From assembly GCF_028401955.1 (NCBI RefSeq), contig NZ_JAQOTJ010000001.1, positions 67,238 to 131,237 of the forward strand: DNA of 64,000 bases, in the 5' to 3' direction. The notes beneath the pieces are model-generated. The model made no database searches. It saw only the letters and a list, made by a program, of their open reading frames with translations, and was not told the origin of the DNA. Of the stretch, positions 35,618-44,683 are shown piece by piece (the stretch's first letter is position 1; each line of letters opens with the position of its first letter). The position numbers were made by a program, and so were the translations under genes. Source of the DNA: Bacillus sp. BP-3. Lineage in GTDB: Bacteria; Bacillota; Bacilli; Bacillales; Bacillaceae_G.

Positions 35618-37303
35618 GTGGAAAAACCATGGCTGCAAAATTATCCAAAGGAAATTCCGCACACGATTTCCTTTGATATGAAGCCTCTTCACGTGTATTT
35701 GCAGGAAGCTGCTTTACAATATCCAGAAAAGAAAGCGCTTCATTTCCTAGGGAAAGATATTACGTTTGCAGAGCTAGATCGTAAGGTTAGGCAATTTGCC
35801 AATTATCTTCAGAGGCTTGGGTTAGAAAAAGGGGACCGAGTTGCGATTATGCTGCCAAACTGTCCGCAAGGTGTGATCGGTTATTACGGAACACTATTAG
35901 CTGGTGGTGTTGTCGTGCAAACGAATCCACTTTATACAGAAAGAGAGCTTGAATACCAGCTTCATGATTCAGGTGCGAAAGTTATTCTTTGTCTCGATAT
36001 TGTATTTCCGAAAGTCAGCAATGTGCAGTCTAGAGCGAATATCGAGCATGTCATTGTGACACGCATCGCCGATTATTTACCATTCCCAAAAAATTTATTG
36101 TATCCATTTGTACAGAAGAAACAAACAAATCTTGTTGTTCATGTAAAAGAAAGTGAGAATATTCACGTTTGGAAGTCTATTGAACATGCAGAGGATATAG
36201 CGGTGGATGTGCCGTGTGATCCCGAAGAAGACTTAGCTCTCTTGCAATATACAGGCGGGACGACAGGATTTCCAAAAGGTGTTATGCTTACTCATAAAAA
36301 TCTTGTATCTAATACAAGGATGGGAATGCATTGGCTTTATAATTGCCGGGCAGGTGAAGAGGTTATTCTCGGAGTATTGCCGTTTTTTCATGTATATGGG
36401 ATGACAGCTGTTATGAATCTGTCAATTATGGAAGCGTATAAAATGGTCCTCATTCCAAAATTTGATATTAAAATGGTATTAGAGGCAATTAAAAAACATC
36501 GCGTTACATTATTTCCTGGAGCCCCGACTATTTATATTGCGCTATTAAACTACCCTGAACTCCACAAATATGATGTTTCTTCTATTAGCGCATGTATTAG
36601 CGGATCAGCTGCTCTTCCGGTTGAAGTGCAAGAACAATTTGAACGTGTAACAGGTGGCAAGCTTGTAGAAGGATATGGTTTAACAGAATCGTCTCCAGTT
36701 ACACATGGTAATTTTTTATGGACAAAGCGAGTGCCCGGAAGTATTGGTGTGCCGTGGCCAAGTACAGATGCGCGTATTCTTTCACTAGAAACAGGTGAAC
36801 CGCTCTCGGTAGGTGAGGTTGGCGAAATTGCTGTGAAAGGTCCGCAAGTGATGAAAGGTTACTGGAATAAGCCAGAGGAAACAGCGGCGGTATTGAAAGA
36901 TGGGTGGCTGTATACGGGTGATGTTGGCTATATGGATGAAGACGGATTTTTTTATGTGAAAGATCGGAAGAAAGACATGATAGTGGCAAGTGGGTTTAAC
37001 GTATATCCGCGTGAAGTAGAAGAAGTATTATATGAACATGAAAAAGTGCAAGAAGTGGTTGTTTTGGGTATGCCTGACCCGTATCGCGGTGAAACGGTAA
37101 AAGCGTTCGTTGTTGTGAAAGATGGTGCAACATGTTCAGAAGAAGAATTAAATGCATTTGCTCGTAAATATTTAGCAGCGTATAAGGTTCCGAAAGTATA
37201 TGAGTTTCGAAAGGAATTACCGAAAACGACTGTTGGGAAGATTTTGCGTCGTGTGCTAGTTGAGGAAGAGTTGCAAAAGGAAGATGATGAGCAAACGGGC
37301 TAA
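35618..37303 (+). CDS. lcfA: Long-chain fatty acid-CoA ligase
   Basis: The GTG start follows AAGGGGGAGTTAGAA. The 561-residue adenylate-forming enzyme has the P-loop LLQYTGGTTGFPKGVMLTHKN near 210-230, YGLTESSP near 353, GWLYTGDVGYMDEDGFFYV and the C-terminal catalytic Lys region (PKTTVGKILRR). It activates fatty acids to acyl-CoA for beta-oxidation at the membrane face. It leads the FadR regulon block together with fadR, fadB and etfBA. Confidence 0.94.
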   Translation: MEKPWLQNYPKEIPHTISFDMKPLHVYLQEAALQYPEKKALHFLGKDITFAELDRKVRQFANYLQRLGLEKGDRVAIMLPNCPQGVIGYYGTLLAGGVVVQTNPLYTERELEYQLHDSGAKVILCLDIVFPKVSNVQSRANIEHVIVTRIADYLPFPKNLLYPFVQKKQTNLVVHVKESENIHVWKSIEHAEDIAVDVPCDPEEDLALLQYTGGTTGFPKGVMLTHKNLVSNTRMGMHWLYNCRAGEEVILGVLPFFHVYGMTAVMNLSIMEAYKMVLIPKFDIKMVLEAIKKHRVTLFPGAPTIYIALLNYPELHKYDVSSISACISGSAALPVEVQEQFERVTGGKLVEGYGLTESSPVTHGNFLWTKRVPGSIGVPWPSTDARILSLETGEPLSVGEVGEIAVKGPQVMKGYWNKPEETAAVLKDGWLYTGDVGYMDEDGFFYVKDRKKDMIVASGFNVYPREVEEVLYEHEKVQEVVVLGMPDPYRGETVKAFVVVKDGATCSEEELNAFARKYLAAYKVPKVYEFRKELPKTTVGKILRRVLVEEELQKEDDEQTG

Positions 37304-37318
37304 TGCCCTTTCTTTTTT
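37296..37318 (+). terminator. Weak terminator after lcfA
   Basis: GGGC, TAAT, GCCC followed by a T-rich run. The stem is only four G/C pairs, so read-through to fadR is possible. Confidence 0.5.
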
Positions 37319-37331
37319 TGAGGAAATAGCA

Positions 37332-37360
37332 TTGACAATATTTGAAATAGTCAGTATTAT
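37332..37360 (+). promoter_or_regulatory. SigA promoter of fadR
   Basis: TTGACA at 37332-37337 and TATTAT at 37355-37360 with a 17-base spacer. Confidence 0.8.
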
Positions 37361-37367
37361 TGAAATG

Positions 37368-37385
37368 TGAATGAATCATCATTCA
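37368..37385 (+). promoter_or_regulatory. FadR operator overlapping the fadR transcription start
   Basis: TGAATGAATCATCATTCA fits the B. subtilis FadR box TGAATGAMTANTCATTCA at all but one defined position. It begins seven bases after the -10 box, so bound FadR would block its own gene and the co-transcribed fadB. Confidence 0.75.
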
Positions 37386-37411
37386 GTCATCTTCTTGAAG
37401 GGGATAGTACT

Positions 37412-37999
37412 GTGAAAAAGAATCGACCTAAATATAACCAAATTATTGATGCAGCGGTGATTGTCATCGCAGAAAATGGATACCACCAAGCTCAAGTTTC
37501 CAAAATAGCAAAGCAAGCTGGTGTTGCCGATGGAACGATATATTTATATTTCAAAAATAAAGAAGATATATTGATATCTTTATTCCAGGAGAAGATGGGA
37601 GAATTTATCGAAACAATTCGGCAAAAAACAGCAGGAATTGAAAGCGCTGTAGAGAAGTTATTTATGTTGGTAGAAACACACTTCTCTTTACTTTCGCAAA
37701 ATGACCCTCTTGCTATCGTTACGCAACTAGAACTTCGCCAATCTAACCAAGACTTACGCCTCAAAATCAATGAAGTGCTGAAAGGGTACTTGCAAGTCAT
37801 TGACGAAATTTTAGAAACTGGCATTAGGCAAGGAGAATTTCGTACGGATTTAAATGTCCGCGTGGCAAGACAAATGATTTTCGGAACAGTAGATGAAGTT
37901 GTCACCAACTGGGTAATGAGCGATCATAAATATGATTTGGTCGCAATTTCGAAAACGGTGCATGAGCTATTAGTAGCAGCTTGTGGTTACCGCAATTAA
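37412..37999 (+). CDS. fadR: TetR-family regulator of fatty acid degradation
   Basis: The GTG at 37412 follows GAAGGGGATAGTACT; the upstream ATG would place the operator inside the coding region. The 195-residue protein starts [20 protein letters not shown] and has a TetR helix-turn-helix ([20 protein letters not shown]) followed by an acyl-CoA-sensing domain. Position between lcfA and fadB and the operator match make it FadR (YsiA). Its stop lies 17 bases before the fadB start. Confidence 0.93.
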   Translation: MKKNRPKYNQIIDAAVIVIAENGYHQAQVSKIAKQAGVADGTIYLYFKNKEDILISLFQEKMGEFIETIRQKTAGIESAVEKLFMLVETHFSLLSQNDPLAIVTQLELRQSNQDLRLKINEVLKGYLQVIDEILETGIRQGEFRTDLNVRVARQMIFGTVDEVVTNWVMSDHKYDLVAISKTVHELLVAACGYRN

Positions 38000-38015
38000 T
38001 GGGGAGGGAGTACAT

Positions 38016-38789
38016 TTGAATTTCCTATCTGTAACGGTGGAGGATTATATAGCAATTGTAAAGATTAATCATCCGCCAGCAAATGCGATGTCTTCACAAG
38101 TTATTAGTGAAGTTGGTGAACTACTTGATGCAGTGGAAACGGATGAGAATGTACGCGTTGTACTTGTTCATGGAGAAGGCCGATTTTTCTCAGCGGGAGC
38201 GGATATTAAAGAGTTCACTGCTGTTGAAGAAGCAAAAGAGGCAACGAAATTATCGCAACATGGACAAGTGATCTTTGAACGCGTTGAAAAATTCTCAAAG
38301 CCAATTATTGCGGCAATTCATGGCGCAGCGCTTGGTGGGGGATTAGAACTTGCGATGTCTTGCCATATGCGCTTTGTAAGTGAGACTGCAAAAATTGGTT
38401 TACCGGAGCTAACGCTAGGATTGATTCCAGGATTTGCGGGGACGCAGCGTTTACCGCGTTATGTTGGAAAAGCGAAAGCTTGTGAAATGATGTTAACAAG
38501 CGATCCGATTTCAGGTGTGGAAGCAGCTGAGATTGGGCTTGCAAACCGAGCATTTCCTGAGGAAGTATTGTTAGAAGAGACGTTAAGAGTAGCGAAAAAG
38601 ATTGCTGGAAAAAGCACAGCATCTGTCTGTGCTGTATTAGAACTGCTGCAAACTACGAAGTCTTCTCATTACTATGAAGGTGTACAACGTGAGGCACAAA
38701 TATTTGGTGAAGTGTTCACAAGCGAAGATGGAAGAGAAGGTGTAGCGGCGTTCCTAGAAAAACGTAAACCTTCTTTTAGCGGCAAGTAG
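38016..38789 (+). CDS. fadB: Enoyl-CoA hydratase/isomerase
   Basis: The TTG at 38016 is preceded by GGGAGGGAGTACAT and gives [20 protein letters not shown]. The 257-residue crotonase-fold protein shows the oxyanion-hole segments (SAGADIKEF near 66; [16 protein letters not shown] near 105) and the catalytic glutamate region [21 protein letters not shown]. It hydrates trans-2-enoyl-CoA in beta-oxidation. It belongs to the fadR-fadB-etfB-etfA block. Confidence 0.92.
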   Translation: MNFLSVTVEDYIAIVKINHPPANAMSSQVISEVGELLDAVETDENVRVVLVHGEGRFFSAGADIKEFTAVEEAKEATKLSQHGQVIFERVEKFSKPIIAAIHGAALGGGLELAMSCHMRFVSETAKIGLPELTLGLIPGFAGTQRLPRYVGKAKACEMMLTSDPISGVEAAEIGLANRAFPEEVLLEETLRVAKKIAGKSTASVCAVLELLQTTKSSHYYEGVQREAQIFGEVFTSEDGREGVAAFLEKRKPSFSGK

Positions 38790-38868
38790 TTCTCTATTTT
38801 TTTAATATAAATTAACAGAATATTAGGATTAACCAAATTTTCCTTTAAAAAACAAGGGGGTAAATAGA

Positions 38869-39642
38869 ATGAACATCTACGTACTCATGAAACGAACATT
38901 TGATACAGAAGAAAAAATCGCAATTAAAAACGGTGCAATTTACGATGGCGAAGCGGAATTCATCATCAACCCTTACGATGAATATGCGATTGAAGAAGCA
39001 ATTCAAGTAAGAGATGCACAAGGCGGTGAAGTGACAGTCGTTACTGTTGGCGGTGAAGATAGTGAAAAAGAACTTCGCACGGCACTTGCGATGGGCTGCG
39101 ATAAAGCGGTATTGATCAACATTGAAGATGATGTTGAAAATGGCGATCAATATACAACAGCAAAAGTGCTTGTTGAGTACTTAAAAGAGAAGGATGTTGA
39201 CTTAATTTTAGCTGGTAACGTAGCGATTGACGGTGCATCTGGACAAGTTGGACCACGTGTAGCGGAAGCGCTGAATATCCCATATGTAACAACAATTACA
39301 AAGCTTGAAATTGACGGTACAAACGTAAAAATCGAGCGTGATGTAGAAGGGGATACAGAAGTCATCGAAACATCTTTACCTCTTTTAGCAACAGCGCAGC
39401 AAGGTTTAAATGAACCGCGTTATCCATCGCTTCCAGGTATTATGAAAGCGAAGAAAAAGCCGCTAGAAACGTTAGAATTAGATGACTTAGATTTAGATGA
39501 AGATGATGTAGAAGCGAAAACAAAAACAATTGAAATCTATTTACCTCCTAAGAAAGATGCTGGAAAAGTGTTACAAGGCGAACTGCAAGATCAAGTAAAA
39601 GAACTTGTATCGCTATTGCATACAGAAGCGAAAGTAGTTTAA
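38869..39642 (+). CDS. etfB: Electron transfer flavoprotein beta subunit
   Basis: The 257-residue protein has the ETF beta fold with the AMP-binding segment LAGNVAIDGASGQVGPRVAEAL near 118 and the recognition-loop segment TAQQGLNEPRYPSLPGIMKAKKK. AAGGGGGTAAATAGA precedes the ATG. With EtfA it carries electrons from acyl-CoA dehydrogenases. etfA follows after 31 bases. Confidence 0.96.
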   Translation: MNIYVLMKRTFDTEEKIAIKNGAIYDGEAEFIINPYDEYAIEEAIQVRDAQGGEVTVVTVGGEDSEKELRTALAMGCDKAVLINIEDDVENGDQYTTAKVLVEYLKEKDVDLILAGNVAIDGASGQVGPRVAEALNIPYVTTITKLEIDGTNVKIERDVEGDTEVIETSLPLLATAQQGLNEPRYPSLPGIMKAKKKPLETLELDDLDLDEDDVEAKTKTIEIYLPPKKDAGKVLQGELQDQVKELVSLLHTEAKVV

Positions 39643-39673
39643 AAAATACTAGGATATCCAGGAGGGAAAACAT

Positions 39674-40651
39674 ATGGCTCGTAAAGTATTAGTAATGGGA
39701 GAAGTTCGTGACGGTTCTTTACGTAACGTTTCATTTGAGGCAGTAGCAGCCGCAAAAACAATTGCAGAAGGCGGAGAAGTTGTCAGTCTTTTACTAGGTG
39801 AAAGCGTCGCTTCATTCGCACAAGAACTTATTTCTTACGGTGCAGATCGCGTTGTGACAGTTGAAAGCGAGAAATTAGCTTCGTATACTTCTGATGGATA
39901 TGCGCAAGCATTTCTAGCAGTGTATGAAGAAGAAAAGCCAGAAGGAATTGTGTTTGGACATACAGCATTAGGAAAAGATTTATCACCAAAACTTGCAGCG
40001 AAATTAGAGGCAGGTCTTGTTTCTGACGTGACAGCGTTAGAAGTGGCTGGTGGTAATGTTGTGTTCACACGTCCAATTTATTCTGGTAAAGCATTTGAGA
40101 AGAAGATTGTAACAGATGGTGTATTATTTGCGACAATTCGTCCAAATAATATTGCACCGCTTGAAAAAGATGAAGCGCGTACAGGCGATGTTTCTTCTAT
40201 GACAGTCGATGTAAAAGATTTACGTACAATCATTAAAGATGTTGTTCGTAAAACAGCAGAAGGTGTCGATCTTTCTGAAGCAAAAGTAATTATTGCTGGC
40301 GGACGCGGTGTGAAAAGTGAAGATGGTTTCAAGCCGTTAAAAGAATTAGCAGATGTGCTTGGCGGAGCAGTTGGTGCGTCTCGTGGAGCTTGTGATGCAG
40401 AGTACTGCGATTATTCACTGCAAATTGGGCAAACGGGTAAAGTTGTAACGCCTGATTTATATATTGCATGTGGTATTTCTGGTGCGATTCAACATTTAGC
40501 TGGTATGTCTAACTCAAAGATTATTGTAGCAATTAACAAAGATCCAGAAGCGAATATTTTTAAAGTAGCTGACTATGGCATCGTTGGTGACCTATTTGAA
40601 GTATTACCGCTTCTAACAGAAGAGTTTAAAAAGTTAAAAGTACATTCTTAA
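39674..40651 (+). CDS. etfA: Electron transfer flavoprotein alpha subunit
   Basis: The 325-residue protein has the C-terminal FAD domain hallmarks: IIAGGRGVKSEDGFKPLKEL near 213, GASRGACDAEYC, QIGQTGKVVTPDLYIACGIS and INKDPEANIFKVADYGIVGD. CCAGGAGGGAAAACAT precedes the ATG. It is the FAD-binding partner of EtfB and closes the operon, which ends in a terminator. Confidence 0.96.
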   Translation: MARKVLVMGEVRDGSLRNVSFEAVAAAKTIAEGGEVVSLLLGESVASFAQELISYGADRVVTVESEKLASYTSDGYAQAFLAVYEEEKPEGIVFGHTALGKDLSPKLAAKLEAGLVSDVTALEVAGGNVVFTRPIYSGKAFEKKIVTDGVLFATIRPNNIAPLEKDEARTGDVSSMTVDVKDLRTIIKDVVRKTAEGVDLSEAKVIIAGGRGVKSEDGFKPLKELADVLGGAVGASRGACDAEYCDYSLQIGQTGKVVTPDLYIACGISGAIQHLAGMSNSKIIVAINKDPEANIFKVADYGIVGDLFEVLPLLTEEFKKLKVHS

Positions 40652-40702
40652 GTTGCGCATAATGAGTTTCTAGTAAGTAATTACCCCTATAAAAATAAAG
40701 AA

Positions 40703-40731
40703 AAGCGAGAGGTCCCCTGCTTCTCGCTTCT
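40703..40731 (+). terminator. Terminator of the fadR-etfA block
   Basis: AAGCGAGA and TTCTCGCTT arms around GGTCCCCTGC, then TCTTCG. The T run is interrupted. Confidence 0.65.
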
Positions 40732-40771
40732 TCGTTTGAATGAATTTTTGCTAGTATAAAGGTTGAGTTAT

Positions 40772-40800
40772 TTGTTAAAATATTTAACGATACATATTAT
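40772..40800 (+). promoter_or_regulatory. Candidate SigA promoter of trxA
   Basis: TTGTTA at 40772-40777 and TATTAT at 40795-40800 with a 17-base spacer, about 60 bases before the trxA start. Confidence 0.55.
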
Positions 40801-40860
40801 TCGCCACGTATATAAGATAATGATATACTTTGGTTAAAGGTTCATAAAGGAGGAAATAAA

Positions 40861-41175
40861 ATGGCAATTGTAAACGCAACTGACCAAACTTTCGCAGCTG
40901 AAGCAAGCGAAGGTGTTGTATTAGTAGATTTTTGGGCACCTTGGTGTGGCCCTTGTAAAATGATTGCTCCTGTATTAGAAGAAATTGATGCAGAATTAGG
41001 CGATAAAGTAAAAGTAGTAAAAGTAGATGTGGATGAAAATCAAGAAACAGCTCGTAAATTCGAAGTAATGAGCATCCCAGCTCTTTTCGTATTAAAAGAT
41101 GGTCAAGTGGTTGATCAAGCATTAGGTTACAAACCGAAAGAAGCGTTGGCTGAATTAGTATCTAAACACTTCTAA
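40861..41175 (+). CDS. trxA: Thioredoxin
   Basis: The 104-residue protein has the thioredoxin active site WCGPC at residues 28-32 in FWAPWCGPCK and the cis-Pro loop MSIPALFVLKDG. AAAGGAGGAAATAAA precedes the ATG. It is the general cytoplasmic disulfide reductase. It lies between etfA and uvrC as in B. subtilis and has its own promoter and terminator. Confidence 0.97.
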   Translation: MAIVNATDQTFAAEASEGVVLVDFWAPWCGPCKMIAPVLEEIDAELGDKVKVVKVDVDENQETARKFEVMSIPALFVLKDGQVVDQALGYKPKEALAELVSKHF

Positions 41176-41182
41176 TCCGAGG

Positions 41183-41211
41183 AAAAGCTGCCAAGTGGCA
41201 GCTTTTTTCTT
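41183..41211 (+). terminator. trxA terminator
   Basis: AAAAGCTGCC, AAGT, GGCAGCTTTTTTC. Confidence 0.9.
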
Positions 41212-41356
41212 ATGCGAAAAAATATGGAAATGTGTATAATGTTTTCAATTTTTCCTGCTTTCTATTACAATAAAAGAACGTATGTTGGGAAAGAGGTTGT
41301 TGTATTTCTCTAAGAGAAATACGAATGATAAACATGAAAGGAACGGAGGAATACGA

Positions 41357-43138
41357 GTGCACGAGCATTTAAAAGAAAAGTTAGCGATTTTACCGGACCA
41401 ACCGGGCTGTTATTTAATGAAAGATAAGCAAGGAACAGTTATCTATGTCGGGAAGGCCAAGGTGTTAAAAAATCGTGTGCGCTCGTATTTTACTGGTTCA
41501 CATGATGGAAAAACACTTCGGCTTGTAGGAGAAATTGTTGATTTTGAATATATTGTCACCTCCTCGAATCTGGAGGCTCTTATTTTAGAATTAAATTTAA
41601 TTAAAAAATATGATCCAAAGTATAATATCCAATTAAAAGATGATAAAACATACCCATTTATTAAAATTACAGCTGAAAAAGAGCCACGTTTGCTTATTAC
41701 GAGAAATATAAAAAAGGATAAAGGGAAATATTTTGGTCCATATCCAAATTCGCAGTCAGCCCATGAAACGAAAAAGCTGTTAGATCGTATGTATCCGCTT
41801 CGGAAATGTACAAATATACCAGATAAAGTTTGTTTATATTATCATATGGGACAATGCTTAGCGCCATGTGTACAAGAGGTAACAGATGAACAAAATAAAG
41901 AAATTGTTGATGGAATTATTAAGTTTTTAAATGGTGGACATAAAGAAATTCGTTCGGAATTGGAAGCGAAAATGTTTGAAGCATCAGAGAAATTAGAGTT
42001 TGAACGCGCGAAAGAATTGCGTGATCAAATTGCTCATATGGATGCGATTATGGAAAAACAAAAAATGATTATGAACGACTTAGTCGACCGGGATGTATTT
42101 GGTTATGCGGTTGATAAAGGATGGATGTGCGTGCAAGTATTTTTCGTTCGAAAAGGAAAGTTAATTGAACGAGATGTTTCGATGTTTCCGATTTATGATG
42201 ATCCGGAAGAAGGATTTCTAACATTTATCGGGCAATTTTATGAACAAAATAACCACTTTAAACCGAAAGAAATTGTCGTGCCAAGCAGCATTGATCATGA
42301 ATTGATTGGGAAATTTATGGATGTAGAAGCAACGCAGCCAAAACGGGGCAAGAAAAAAGAACTTGTCGACCTAGCAAGTAAGAATGCTAAAATTGCGCTG
42401 CATGAAAAATTTTATTTAATTGAACGCGACGAAGAACGCTCCATTAGGGCGGTAGAAAACTTAGGAGCACAGCTAAGGATTGAAACACCACATAGAATTG
42501 AAGCATTTGATAATTCTAACATTCAAGGGACAAATCCGGTTTCCGCGATGATTGTCTTTATCGATGGAAAACCTGCTAAAAAAGAGTATCGCAAATATAA
42601 AATTAAAACGGTGCAAGGGCCCGATGATTATGAATCGATGCGTGAAGTTGTGCGCCGCCGTTATACCCGTGTTTTAAAAGAAAGCTTACCACTTCCAGAT
42701 TTAATTGTAATTGATGGCGGAAAAGGTCATCTTGCCGCAGTAGCTGATGTGTTAGAAAATGAACTCGGTCTTTCTATACCAACAGCAGGGCTCGTGAAAG
42801 ATGATAAACACCGCACGTCACATTTAATAATTGGTGAACCGCCAGAACCTATTTTATTAGAGCGTAACAGCCAGGAGTTTTACTTATTACAGCGTATTCA
42901 AGACGAAGTGCACCGCTTTGCGATTACGTTTCATCGTCAAATTCATGGGAAATCTGTTATTCAATCAGCATTGGATGATATACCAGGAATCGGAGAAAAA
43001 CGGAAGAAAACACTTTTAAAACATTTTGGTTCTCTAAAGAAAATGAAAGAAGCGTCTGTTGCAGACATTATAGAAGCTGGAATGCCGCAAAAAATAGCCG
43101 AAACCATTCATACGTATTTGACAGGGAAGACATTGTAA
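41357..43138 (+). CDS. uvrC: Excinuclease ABC subunit C
   Basis: The GTG at 41357 follows GAACGGAGGAATACGA and gives (M)[19 protein letters not shown]. The 593-residue protein has an N-terminal GIY-YIG nuclease ([20 protein letters not shown]), the CxxxCxxxxxxC cysteine cluster ([19 protein letters not shown]), a UVR motif ([14 protein letters not shown]), the RNase H-like 5' nuclease and C-terminal helix-hairpin-helix ([18 protein letters not shown]). It makes both incisions in nucleotide excision repair. Confidence 0.96.
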   Translation: MHEHLKEKLAILPDQPGCYLMKDKQGTVIYVGKAKVLKNRVRSYFTGSHDGKTLRLVGEIVDFEYIVTSSNLEALILELNLIKKYDPKYNIQLKDDKTYPFIKITAEKEPRLLITRNIKKDKGKYFGPYPNSQSAHETKKLLDRMYPLRKCTNIPDKVCLYYHMGQCLAPCVQEVTDEQNKEIVDGIIKFLNGGHKEIRSELEAKMFEASEKLEFERAKELRDQIAHMDAIMEKQKMIMNDLVDRDVFGYAVDKGWMCVQVFFVRKGKLIERDVSMFPIYDDPEEGFLTFIGQFYEQNNHFKPKEIVVPSSIDHELIGKFMDVEATQPKRGKKKELVDLASKNAKIALHEKFYLIERDEERSIRAVENLGAQLRIETPHRIEAFDNSNIQGTNPVSAMIVFIDGKPAKKEYRKYKIKTVQGPDDYESMREVVRRRYTRVLKESLPLPDLIVIDGGKGHLAAVADVLENELGLSIPTAGLVKDDKHRTSHLIIGEPPEPILLERNSQEFYLLQRIQDEVHRFAITFHRQIHGKSVIQSALDDIPGIGEKRKKTLLKHFGSLKKMKEASVADIIEAGMPQKIAETIHTYLTGKTL

Positions 43139-43159
43139 GTGGCAATGTCTTCTTTTTTT
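43126..43159 (+). terminator. uvrC terminator overlapping its stop codon
   Basis: GAAGACATTG and CAATGTCTTC arms followed by seven T; the TAA is in the loop side of the stem. Confidence 0.85.
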
Positions 43160-43250
43160 GTAATCCAAGAATGTCACAAATAATAGAAAGTGATGGTTTA
43201 TACTATAGGGAAAGTGAAGCCCCCATTGCACGCAAATAGAGGAATAAAAA

Positions 43251-43280
43251 AGTCAACTGGACGTGATGTCTAGTTGACTG
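43251..43280 (-). terminator. yslB terminator
   Basis: AGTCAACT-GAC and GTC-AGTTGACT arms, followed by six T on the minus strand. Confidence 0.8.
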
Positions 43281-43291
43281 ATAAATGTGTA

Positions 43292-43753
43292 TTATACTTC
43301 GACAGGATCTTTTACATCCCATTGCACAAGAAATGTAACAGAGCTAGAGCGCTTTTTCTTTTCTTCGTAAGATTCAGCAATCACACTGCGTTGCTTTTGG
43401 ATTTGTTCGGCAATAAAACCAGCTTCTAATTGGTAGGAAGAATGTCTTTTTTGTTGCTCACGTTCTTCAATAAGAGTACCTGTTAGTTTAAATTGCATTT
43501 CACGACGTTTATGTTCAATGATTGTTAAGTCGCCCCAACCAGCCATTACGAAAAATTGGATCATTTCATCGATTGTTTCTAACGGGTATTTTCGTGCTAA
43601 ATTTCTGCCAGCCCAATATAAAATGGCATCTAATTCTTTCCCTATTAAATCAGGGAGTAACTCTTCACGAAGCAATTCATAGGCAAACGCATTGATTGAA
43701 ATATTTTGTAAAGATTCGCTCTCAATTTTTTTTGTACTCACAATATTCCCCAC
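43292..43753 (-). CDS. yslB: YslB family protein (DUF2507)
   Basis: The 153-residue protein (ISINAFAYELLREELLPDLIG near 18, ILYWAGRNLARKYPL near 46, then FVMAGWGDLTIIEHKRREM) is a DUF2507 member, a small heme/NO-binding-fold-like protein of unknown function. It is encoded between uvrC and sdhC, divergent from sdhC, exactly where B. subtilis has yslB. A polar C-terminal tail ends the protein. Confidence 0.88.
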   Translation of the reverse strand: MGNIVSTKKIESESLQNISINAFAYELLREELLPDLIGKELDAILYWAGRNLARKYPLETIDEMIQFFVMAGWGDLTIIEHKRREMQFKLTGTLIEEREQQKRHSSYQLEAGFIAEQIQKQRSVIAESYEEKKKRSSSVTFLVQWDVKDPVEV

Positions 43754-43879
43754 TTTCTATACTGCCAATATTATATACCATTTTATATATATAAACACAG
43801 CTATTTCTTTGGAAAAAATCTGATGTAGAGAATGAAAAAAGGAATATGAAAATTATATACAGATTATGTATACGTTTTC

Positions 43880-43909
43880 TTGACGCTTCGACAAAAATAG
43901 GAGTAAAAT
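43880..43909 (+). promoter_or_regulatory. SigA promoter of the sdh operon
   Basis: TTGACG at 43880-43885 and TAAAAT at 43904-43909 with an 18-base spacer; the start codon is 135 bases downstream, leaving a long leader. Confidence 0.6.
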
Positions 43910-43963
43910 GAACATGTTATCAAATTATGCTGAAATATTGCGAATAATTTTTTCAGTTTTTCT

Positions 43964-43995
43964 TATAACAATAGTGGGAAAATGCTATTGTTATA
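43964..43995 (+). promoter_or_regulatory. Hairpin in the sdh leader
   Basis: TATAACAATAG and CTATTGTTATA form a perfect 11-base dyad with a 10-base loop, about 50 bases before the sdhC start. It may affect transcript stability or be a regulator site. Confidence 0.45.
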
Positions 43996-44043
43996 AAGCA
44001 ATGCGACAAACAACAGTCAAACATTCGAGGGGGTAATGGGGAC

Positions 44044-44670
44044 ATGAAAGGCCGCGAGTATACATTTCGCAAGTGGCACTCGTTACTGGGTGTCATTCCA
44101 ATTGGCGTCTTTATGACGCAACATTTAGTAATTAACAATTTTGCAACAAGAGGAGCAGAGGCGTTTAATAGTGCTGCTCATTTCATGGAAGTACTTCCAT
44201 TCCGGTACGCATTAGAAATCTTTGTGATTTTCTTACCGATTTTGTACCATGCTGTATATGGTTTATATATCGCATTTACAGCAAAGAACAATGCAACATC
44301 GTATAGCTATTTCCGCAACTGGATGTTCGTTTTGCAACGATTTACTGGAGTAATTACACTTATATTCCTATCTTGGCATATTTGGGAAACTCGCATTCAA
44401 GCTGCGCTCGGACAAACGGTAAACTATGATATGATGGCAGATATTTTAAGAAATCCATTTATGTTTGGCTTCTATTTAGTTGGGGTTGTATCAGCTATTT
44501 TCCACTTTGCAAATGGATTATGGACATTCTTTATTAGCTGGGGTATCACAGTGTCACCACGTTCACAGCGTATTTCTACGTATGTAACATTAGCAATTTT
44601 CTTAGCATTATCATACGTAGGAGTGAGCGCGTTATTTGCGTTCATTAATCCAAATCTAGCAAACTTGTAA
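44044..44670 (+). CDS. sdhC: Succinate dehydrogenase cytochrome b558 subunit
   Basis: The 208-residue protein has five membrane helices and the conserved histidines expected to ligand two hemes (RKWHSLLGVIP, TQHLVINN, YHAVYGLY, SWHIWETR, IFHFANGLW). GAGGGGGTAATGGGGAC precedes the ATG. It anchors SdhAB in the membrane and passes electrons to menaquinone. sdhA follows after 13 bases. Confidence 0.96.
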   Translation: MKGREYTFRKWHSLLGVIPIGVFMTQHLVINNFATRGAEAFNSAAHFMEVLPFRYALEIFVIFLPILYHAVYGLYIAFTAKNNATSYSYFRNWMFVLQRFTGVITLIFLSWHIWETRIQAALGQTVNYDMMADILRNPFMFGFYLVGVVSAIFHFANGLWTFFISWGITVSPRSQRISTYVTLAIFLALSYVGVSALFAFINPNLANL

Positions 44671-44683
44671 GGAGTGGGAGAGC

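Noticed and set aside
41701-41900. Possible selenium- or metal-linked reading of the uvrC Cys cluster
   Set aside because: It is the normal UvrC cysteine motif.
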